Shown here one piece after another: positions 32,712 through 37,119 of a stretch of 37,119 bases of DNA. A program made the position numbers and the translations under genes. A model generated the notes under the pieces. The model saw nothing but the letters and a program-made list of their open reading frames with translations, made no database searches and was not told the origin of the DNA. The stretch spans positions 1 to 37,119 of the forward strand of contig CAZJYT010000005.1 in assembly GCA_964550325.1 (NCBI GenBank), given 5' to 3'. Within the stretch, counting starts at the first letter, position 1; every line of letters starts with the position of its first letter. The DNA comes from CAZJYT01 sp964550325 (GTDB lineage Bacteria > Patescibacteriota > Minisyncoccia > Minisyncoccales > CAZJYT01).

Positions 32712-33394
32712 TCTTATTTCAAAATGTGAGCAAGGCTTATTCAAGTTCTCAATTAGTTTTCGCCTTAAAAAATATTTCTTTGGAAATCAAAGAGAAAGAG
32801 TTTGTTTCTATAACTGGGAAATCAGGAGCAGGGAAGACTACTTTGTTAAAATTAATTTTAGCAGAAGAATATCCTACGGAGGGGAAACTCTTTTTTGAGG
32901 GAAAGGATATTCAGAAAATAAAAAAAAGAGAGATTCATCTCTTACGGAGAAAAATTGGAACTGTCTTCCAGGATTATAAGCTTTTTTCTAATAAAACCGC
33001 TTTTGAAAATATAGCCTATGTTTTAGAAGTAATAGGAGTTTCAGATGAAGAAATTAGATATAATGTTCCCCAGGTTTTAGAGATTGTAGGATTAAGTGAG
33101 AAGGCAGAAAATTATCCTTATGAACTTTCAGCAGGTGAAAAACAAAGGGTAGCAATTGCCAGAGCCTTAATTCATCGTCCAAAAGTAATTTTGGCTGACG
33201 AACCAACCGGTAACCTCGACCCTTATACTGCTTTAGATATTATGCGTCTTCTGGTTAAAATTAATGAGATGGGCACCACCATTATTTTGGCTACTCATGA
33301 GAAAGAATTAGTAAATAAAATAGGAAAAAGAGTAGTTACTCTTGAAAATGGTAGAATAATTAGAGATAAAAAAAGAGGAAGATTTGCTTTATAA
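32708..33394 (+). CDS. ftsE: Cell-division ATP-binding protein FtsE
   Basis: ABC-type ATPase that with FtsX controls peptidoglycan hydrolases at the division site. 228 residues with Walker A GKSGAGKTT (~38-46), Q-loop VFQDYKLF, signature LSAGEKQRVAIARAL (~139-153), Walker B VILADEPTGNLD and switch His ATHEKE. FQNVSKAYSSS at the N-terminus is typical FtsE. It overlaps prfB by 4 bp (ATGA) and lies 10 bp before ftsX. Confidence 0.96.
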   Translation: MILFQNVSKAYSSSQLVFALKNISLEIKEKEFVSITGKSGAGKTTLLKLILAEEYPTEGKLFFEGKDIQKIKKREIHLLRRKIGTVFQDYKLFSNKTAFENIAYVLEVIGVSDEEIRYNVPQVLEIVGLSEKAENYPYELSAGEKQRVAIARALIHRPKVILADEPTGNLDPYTALDIMRLLVKINEMGTTIILATHEKELVNKIGKRVVTLENGRIIRDKKRGRFAL

Positions 33395-33404
33395 TGATAA
33401 TATT

Positions 33405-34307
33405 ATGTTTATTTCTTTAAAAAGAGTAGTTTCTTCTGGCTGGAGAAATTTTTTTATTAACCCAGGAGTTTCCTTTGCTACCTTATTTATTTTGACTTTA
33501 GTAATCTCTTTACTTACTACTGTTTTTTTATTCAAAGGATTAGTGGACTATGTTATCTTGTTAATTCAAGAAAAAGCAGATATCAGTGTTTATTTTAAAG
33601 AAGACTCTCAAGAGGAAGAGATTTTAAAAGTAAAAGAGAGCCTCGCCCAATTTCCTGAAATTAGAAAAATAAAATACATCTCTAAAGAAGAAGCCAAAGA
33701 AAGATTTCAAAAAAAACACAAAGATGACTCTTCTTTAATGGAGTCATTAGAAGTTACAGAAGATGCCCTTTTAGCTCATTTGGATATAAGTCTTTCAAGC
33801 CTTGAACAATATTCAAAAATTTCAAATTTTTTGAAATCAAAATTTGGTGGTTTGATAGAAGAAGTAGATTATTCTCAGAGAAAAACAGTTATTGAAAGGA
33901 TTTTTATGATTACTGACAGGGTTAAAAAAGGAGTAATGATTATAGCTGGAGTTTTAGGTATTATTGCTACCTTGGTAGTCTTTTCTACAATTAAATTAGC
34001 AATTTTAAATTGTAAAGAGGAAATCAGAATTCAAAAATTAGTAGGAGCCTCAAATTGGTTTATTAAAGCCCCCTATTTGGTCCAGGGATTTTTGGCTGGA
34101 TTTTTTGCCTTTTTAATCTCTTTTGGGCTCATTACCATTTCTCTTTATTTTTTAGATCCAAAAATTGAGGATTTTTTTGAAGGATTCAATTTCTTTAATT
34201 ACTTCATTTCTCATATTTTCCAGATTGCATTTATTCAGTTTATCAGTGGGGTTGGTTTAGCTATGATATCTACATACATTGCAATAAGAAAATATTTAGA
34301 GGTGTAA
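33405..34307 (+). CDS. ftsX: Cell-division membrane protein FtsX
   Basis: Membrane partner of FtsE. ATG 33405 gives 300 residues; a TTG seven codons upstream overlaps ftsE and is less likely. Topology: one helix near 20-45 (VSFATLFILTLVISLLTTVF), a large extracytoplasmic loop with the FtsX ISKEEAKERFQ element (~95-105), then three helices, with KEEIRIQKLVGASNWFIKAPYL as the conserved cytoplasmic coupling loop. Its stop is 4 bp before tRNA-Gln, so the tRNA probably shares the transcript. Confidence 0.95.
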   Translation: MFISLKRVVSSGWRNFFINPGVSFATLFILTLVISLLTTVFLFKGLVDYVILLIQEKADISVYFKEDSQEEEILKVKESLAQFPEIRKIKYISKEEAKERFQKKHKDDSSLMESLEVTEDALLAHLDISLSSLEQYSKISNFLKSKFGGLIEEVDYSQRKTVIERIFMITDRVKKGVMIIAGVLGIIATLVVFSTIKLAILNCKEEIRIQKLVGASNWFIKAPYLVQGFLAGFFAFLISFGLITISLYFLDPKIEDFFEGFNFFNYFISHIFQIAFIQFISGVGLAMISTYIAIRKYLEV

Positions 34308-34311
34308 GAAT

Positions 34312-34382
34312 TGCCGGGTGGTCTAATGGTAGGACACAGGGCTCTGGACCCTGACGTCTAGGTTCGAATCCTAGCCCGGCAG
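34312..34382 (+). tRNA. tRNA-Gln (anticodon CUG)
   Basis: Cloverleaf: acceptor TGCCGGG (34312-34318) pairs with CCCGGCA (34375-34381), discriminator G; D-arm GTCTAATGGTAGGAC; anticodon arm CAGGG-CTCTGGA-CCCTG with anticodon CTG; T-arm CTAGG-TTCGAAT-CCTAG. U1-A72 is the identity feature of tRNA-Gln. No encoded CCA. It is followed one base later by the outer arm of the inverted repeat that bounds the membrane-protein cassette. Confidence 0.95.
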
Positions 34383-34383
34383 C

Positions 34384-34657
34384 AAGAATTGAACATTCTC
34401 AAACTTTCACTATTATTTTGTCCCGTTAGAAATTTAAAATCAATGAACTATCTGTTGATGATTAACCGGGAAATTTCTAACGGGGTTTACCAAATCTTAT
34501 ATATAAATCAAAGAAAAGAAATTTAAAAAGATGAAATGTAGCAGGCGGGGGTTTTACCCCCGCCTGCTACAAAAATGTTTCGTCATCCTTTCGCTCGCCC
34601 CGCTCCTTCGGAGCGGGGCTCACTCAAAACTCTTTGAAAAGCTTATTTTTTGTTATA
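34384..34657 (+). repeat. Left inverted-repeat arm bounding the membrane-protein cassette
   Basis: The core 34486-34657 (172 bp) matches 36561-36733 in reverse complement with one substitution and one T indel. A further outer block 34384-34416 matches 36734-36766 at about 29 of 33 positions. Within the core are a perfect 15 bp stem hairpin (34537-34571, TGTAGCAGGCGGGGG) and a second GC-rich hairpin (34597-34619, GCCCCGCTCC). The inner end carries TTGAAA and TATAAT (34634-34659), a possible inward promoter with a short 14 bp spacer. Confidence 0.93.
34420..34485. mobile_element. 66 bp MITE-like insertion inside the left arm
   Basis: Bounded by CCCGTTAGAAATTT and its exact complement AAATTTCTAACGGG, with TTT on both sides as a possible target duplication. 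It interrupts the left repeat arm between the outer block and the core; the right arm is continuous at the same place, giving an empty site. The ends resemble CCCCATTAGAAA words at 6788 and 31513. Confidence 0.72.
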
Positions 34658-34669
34658 ATTTATAGTAGT

Positions 34670-35113
34670 ATGGAAAACAAAGTACACTATGCACTTGTTC
34701 GAACAATTTATCTTTATTTATTTGCCCTTCTTGGTCTGATGCTCTTGACAATTGGTGGAGTAAGATTTGTTGATATGGCCCTGAAAGCTTTTGTTTTTAC
34801 TAAAGCTGAAGAACAAGAAAGATTAATTCATAAAGCTCCACCGATGATACCTCTAGAAATAAAAAAATTAGAACAAATTGAAGAAGCTCAAGAAAAAACA
34901 TTTTGTTTGTCTCAAAAAGATAGAGCTGCAGTTGAGGTGTGGTTAGTAGAATATAAAGAATGGAAAAAGAAGAAAGAAAAAATTGATCCTGTTACTGCTC
35001 GCCGTCACCGAGATGCTTCTTTGAATCTGGCGATGATTTTAATTGGTCTGCCCCTATATCTCTACCATTGGCGGATTATTAAAAGGGAAACTAAAGATAG
35101 AAACAATCACTGA
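34670..35113 (+). CDS. Hypothetical two-helix membrane protein
   Basis: No family recognised. ATG 34670 (147 residues) is preferred over a TTG 12 codons upstream, which lies inside the inverted-repeat arm. The N-terminal helix (TIYLYLFALLGLMLLTIGGV, 9-28) and a second near the C-terminus (LAMILIGLPLYLYHW) flank a ~75-residue charged loop (ALKAFVFTKAEEQERLIHK...). It is the first gene in the cassette, 5 bp before the sdpI-like gene, directly after the TATAAT of the repeat arm. Composition and neighbours point to a small envelope protein; a function cannot be given. Confidence 0.6.
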   Translation: MENKVHYALVRTIYLYLFALLGLMLLTIGGVRFVDMALKAFVFTKAEEQERLIHKAPPMIPLEIKKLEQIEEAQEKTFCLSQKDRAAVEVWLVEYKEWKKKKEKIDPVTARRHRDASLNLAMILIGLPLYLYHWRIIKRETKDRNNH

Positions 35114-35118
35114 CAATT

Positions 35119-35778
35119 ATGAAGTTCAAAAAGACTGACATAATTATCATTAGTCTAATTTTACTTTCCTTTATAATAGCAATCTATCTTTATCCTCAAA
35201 TGCCAGAGAAAATGGCTTCCCATTGGAACTTGAAAGGAGAAGTTGATAGTTATCTATCTAAATTCTGGGGATTATTTTTAATGCCCCTAATCTCAATCGG
35301 TCTTTTTTTACTTTATCTGATTCTCCCCAAAATAGATCCTCTTAAAAAGAATATTGAAAAATTTAGAAAGTATTTTGATGGATTTATTATTTTACTTTTT
35401 CTCTTTCTGTTTTATGTTTATCTTTTAATGATTTTTTGGAATCTTGGATTAAAATTTGATATAGGTCAAGCAATGATACCTGCTTTGGCAATATTTTTTT
35501 ATTATTGCGGAGTTTTATTAGAAAAAGCAAAAAGAAATTGGTTTATTGGCATTAAAACCCCTTGGACCCTAAGCAGTGATGAAGTTTGGGATAAAACTCA
35601 TCAATTGGGTGGCAAATTATATAAAATCACTGGTTTAATTGTTTTATTGGGAATCTTTTTCAAAGAGTATGCTCTTTGGTTTGTCTTGGTGCCAATAATT
35701 ATTGCAGTTATTTGTCTCATCATTTATTCCTATTTTGAATATCAAAAAGTCAGAAACTCTAAAATTCAGGGAAATTAA
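35119..35778 (+). CDS. SdpI/DUF1648-family membrane protein
   Basis: In Bacillus, SdpI is the immunity protein and signal transducer for the SdpC killing factor; distant homologues are widespread and mostly uncharacterised. This 219-residue protein has an N-terminal DUF1648 module (LYPQMPEKMASHWNLKGEVD, ~24-43) and about six helices, then the SdpI signature NWFIGIKTPWTLSSDEVWDK (~142-161). No SdpC-like toxin or SdpR-like regulator lies in the window. It is the most recognisable member of the cassette. Whether it gives immunity or does ordinary envelope work is open. Confidence 0.85.
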   Translation: MKFKKTDIIIISLILLSFIIAIYLYPQMPEKMASHWNLKGEVDSYLSKFWGLFLMPLISIGLFLLYLILPKIDPLKKNIEKFRKYFDGFIILLFLFLFYVYLLMIFWNLGLKFDIGQAMIPALAIFFYYCGVLLEKAKRNWFIGIKTPWTLSSDEVWDKTHQLGGKLYKITGLIVLLGIFFKEYALWFVLVPIIIAVICLIIYSYFEYQKVRNSKIQGN

Positions 35779-35789
35779 AAATAAAAACA

Positions 35790-36023
35790 ATGGATGAAAA
35801 CAAACCTACACATTATTGGCTACAGGGCTTTTTGGGGTTTCTAGGATTTCTCGGCCTTGAAGCTTTCACTTTTCACGATCCTTGGAGATTGTTTTTCTTT
35901 TGTTTCTTTGCTTATTTTTCTTGGTTTGGTTATCTCAAAAAAGAGTTAAAATATTTAGGACTTCTAGGAGCAGTAGGTTTAATTGTGGCTATCTTGGGGG
36001 TTTTGGGAATAATTAAAGTGTAA
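35790..36023 (+). CDS. Small membrane protein, DUF3796-like
   Basis: 77 residues, two hydrophobic stretches, with a GFLGFLGFLGLEAF motif (~13-26) like that of DUF3796 proteins, which often neighbour SdpI homologues in Firmicutes. It starts 11 bp after the sdpI-like gene, with no Shine-Dalgarno. Its frame continues, after the stop, directly into the next protein's frame. The family assignment rests on composition and context only. Confidence 0.55.
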   Translation: MDENKPTHYWLQGFLGFLGFLGLEAFTFHDPWRLFFFCFFAYFSWFGYLKKELKYLGLLGAVGLIVAILGVLGIIKV

Positions 36024-36032
36024 AATAAAAAA

Positions 36033-36344
36033 ATAAAATATCTTTCTAAGTTTTTAAGGCCAACCAGGAGAAAGATTTTATTATTTTTGTTTTTCCATTT
36101 TGTTGCCCTTGCTGGATATATTCAAGCCTGGGTATTTTCTGGTAAAGATATGGGGCTACCAAAACCTCCTTTTTATGATTTATTAAATCCTTTCCCTTTT
36201 TGGCCTTTATGGATGATGTTAATTTTACCTTTGGCTTTTTTAAAGGGACCCGGTTGGATTTTCTGGCCAGCTCAATTTATTTATTTTTATTTTTTAGCTT
36301 CCTTGATTGTTTTTCTCTTCAATAAGATTTTAAAAAAACAATGA
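36033..36344 (+). CDS. Small membrane protein with non-canonical start
   Basis: About 85-103 residues, two to three hydrophobic segments (KILLFLFFHFVALAGYI; FPFWPLWMMLILPLAF; FIYFYFLASLIVFLF). The frame opens right after the preceding stop, yet the only usual start is TTG 36087, which would fall inside the first hydrophobic helix. Upstream residues KYLSKFLRPTRRKILLF look like a genuine basic N-terminus, and ATA at 36033 would place Met-Lys-Tyr there. I annotate from ATA as the better biological guess; a lost ATG is the alternative. It overlaps the next gene by 4 bp. Confidence 0.5.
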   Translation: MKYLSKFLRPTRRKILLFLFFHFVALAGYIQAWVFSGKDMGLPKPPFYDLLNPFPFWPLWMMLILPLAFLKGPGWIFWPAQFIYFYFLASLIVFLFNKILKKQ

Positions 36345-36508
36345 AAGAGATTTCCAAACAAATTCTCAAAGGAATATTAGCTGGAGCTTTAGGCGCGATA
36401 ATAGGGCTTTCTGTTTTTTATTTTGTTTGGAAAATTCTTTTAGGTTGGCCTTTGCCTTATGAAAAAATAGAAGAAAACCCATCTCCTTTGGTTTCGTCTT
36501 TTGAGTAA
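36341..36508 (+). CDS. 55-residue single-pass membrane protein
   Basis: ATG overlaps the previous stop (ATGA). The protein has one glycine-rich helix (GILAGALGAIIGLSVFYFVW, 11-30) and a short acidic tail ending PSPLVSSFE. No family is recognised. The 4 bp overlap and shared direction make it the last gene of the cassette operon. About 50 bp of featureless sequence separate it from the right repeat arm. Confidence 0.5.
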   Translation: MKEISKQILKGILAGALGAIIGLSVFYFVWKILLGWPLPYEKIEENPSPLVSSFE

Positions 36509-36560
36509 ATTAATCTTTATAAAAACGGAGAAATAGATTCTTTGAATGAAATCGAAGGGA

Positions 36561-36766
36561 TATAACAAAAAAATAAACTTTTCAAAGAGTTTTGAGTGAG
36601 CCCCGCTCCGAAGGAGCGGGGCGAGCGAAAGGATGACGAAACATTTTTGTAGCAGGCGGGGGTAAAACCCCCGCCTGCTACATTTCATCTTTTTAAATTT
36701 CTTTTCTTTGATTTATATATAAGATTTGGTAAAATGATATTGAAAGTTTGATGATGTTCAATTCTT
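36561..36766 (-). repeat. Right inverted-repeat arm bounding the membrane-protein cassette
   Basis: Reverse complement of the left arm: core 36561-36733, outer block 36734-36766. It holds the same two GC-rich hairpins (36600-36622; 36648-36682). This arm lacks the 66 bp insertion seen on the left. After the second hairpin the outward strand reads CATTTCATCTTTTT, so outward termination is possible. Open frames through this arm are repeat sequence, not genes. Confidence 0.93.
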
Positions 36767-37077
36767 AAGCCATTTTGGAAAATTTGAGGCGGTAAAAGAA
36801 TATAAATTTTTCAAAACATCCTATATTGGCTGTATCTCCTGAACAAAATCCGAATCTTCTTCTTTAAAGTAAGTCCGGATTTTATTCAATAAATAGCGCC
36901 ATAAACCAGAGCTTACTTTTCTCAGGTAAATTTAAACTTTTTTGAGTTTTAGAGGAGATAGATACCCTGTCCTGCATCAAGTTTTGAGGCGGAGTAGGTT
37001 TTAAAGCAAATTCCATTGAGGGGCATTTAAAACTTGTTAGCAGGAGTTCAGAAACAAAATATAAAGAGAGGGATAAA
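36767..37077. other. Intergenic region, no gene supported
   Basis: About 310 bp, AT-rich. A leftward 77-codon frame (36882-37115) has no family likeness and overlaps a better-supported rightward start. An AAAATCCG/CGGATTTT inverted pair (near 36845-36880) and two TTTGAGGCGG words are the only structure seen. A GAGAGGG ribosome binding site leads into the next gene. Confidence 0.4.
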
Positions 37078-37119
37078 ATGGAACCAATAACACAAATGCT
37101 GATATATCTTTTCATAGGT
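37078..37119 (+). CDS. Start of a membrane-protein gene, truncated by the window end
   Basis: ATG 37078 follows GAGAGGG with good spacing and opens MEPITQMLIYLFIG, a hydrophobic N-terminus. Only 14 codons are visible, so no family can be named. A pilin-like or small membrane protein is possible. Confidence 0.4.
   Translation, partial: MEPITQMLIYLFIG

Noticed and set aside
34384..34485. Integrase-type attachment site at the tRNA-Gln 3' end
   Set aside because: The tRNA 3' sequence is not duplicated at the far end of the cassette and no integrase is present.
35119..35778. Complete SdpABC-type toxin/immunity system
   Set aside because: Only the SdpI-like membrane protein is present; no SdpC toxin, SdpA/B maturation or SdpR regulator is seen.
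36440..36688. Leftward 82-codon frame through the right repeat arm
   Set aside because: It crosses the GC-rich hairpins and overlaps the real 55-residue gene; it is an artefact of the inverted repeat.
36882..37115. Leftward 77-codon frame at the right end
   Set aside because: No family likeness, and it overlaps a better rightward start with a good ribosome binding site at 37078.

Overview
The window looks like a chromosomal segment from an AT-rich, small-genome bacterium, most probably a member of the Candidate Phyla Radiation (Patescibacteria, Parcubacteria-like). The signs are: densely packed genes with 1-10 bp gaps or 4 bp overlaps; lysine/glutamate/isoleucine-rich proteins; many starts preceded by A/T runs rather than a Shine-Dalgarno sequence; a eukaryote-like (IleS2-type) isoleucyl-tRNA synthetase; Glu/Gln charging through GatB; low-complexity 'TTCAAAATTCAAAA'-type intergenic repeats; and several lineage-style hypothetical proteins. 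UGA is used as a stop, and RF2 is present with its frameshift site, so the code is the standard bacterial one. The taxonomic placement is inference.

Layout. 1-6.6 kb: a GH38 alpha-mannosidase (5' end outside the window), a leftward cysK-cysS pair, a small membrane exporter-like protein and dnaX. 6.6-9.5 kb: a 430 bp intergenic region with low-complexity repeats and a canonical promoter, then three unrecognised charged/coiled-coil proteins, tRNA-Glu(CUC) and a terminator. 9.5-20.8 kb: a Ca2+-type P-ATPase, ileS carrying an inserted histidine-phosphatase domain, recO, a secreted Ig-like/DUF11-like protein, glycyl-tRNA synthetase and a 2-hydroxyacyl-CoA dehydratase/CoA-activase-type protein. 20.8-28.1 kb: secE-nusG-rplK-dcd-tmk-(repeat protein)-thyX-gatB-murJ, combining secretion, transcription elongation, ribosome, dTMP supply, tRNA amidation and lipid II flipping. 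28.1-31.2 kb: leftward glycoside phosphorylase (GH130) genes, one a tandem fusion. 31.2-34.4 kb: prfB (programmed +1 frameshift)-ftsE-ftsX-tRNA-Gln(CUG). 34.4-36.8 kb: a cassette of five small membrane-protein genes (including an SdpI/DUF1648 protein) bounded by near-identical ~172 bp inverted repeats. The right end starts another gene.

The most unusual content is non-coding or architectural. (1) Three copies of a ~230 bp long-palindromic element (12309-12538, 22610-22840 inverted, 26457-26686) sit exactly in gene-gene gaps. (2) An inverted-repeat-bounded membrane-protein cassette lies next to tRNA-Gln, and its left arm carries a nested 66 bp terminal-inverted-repeat insertion that is absent from the right arm, which serves as a natural empty site. 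(3) IleRS has a complete histidine-phosphatase domain inserted between the editing domain and the second half of the catalytic fold. (4) prfB has a frameshift site and is preceded by a strong ribosome binding site driving a tiny TTG-started leader ORF that overlaps the prfB start.

Functional links: GatB with tRNA-Glu and tRNA-Gln fits indirect Gln-tRNA formation. dcd, tmk and thyX form a dTMP supply line without thyA. GH38 and GH130 proteins point to mannoside turnover, although they are about 25 kb apart. FtsEX and MurJ indicate a peptidoglycan wall.
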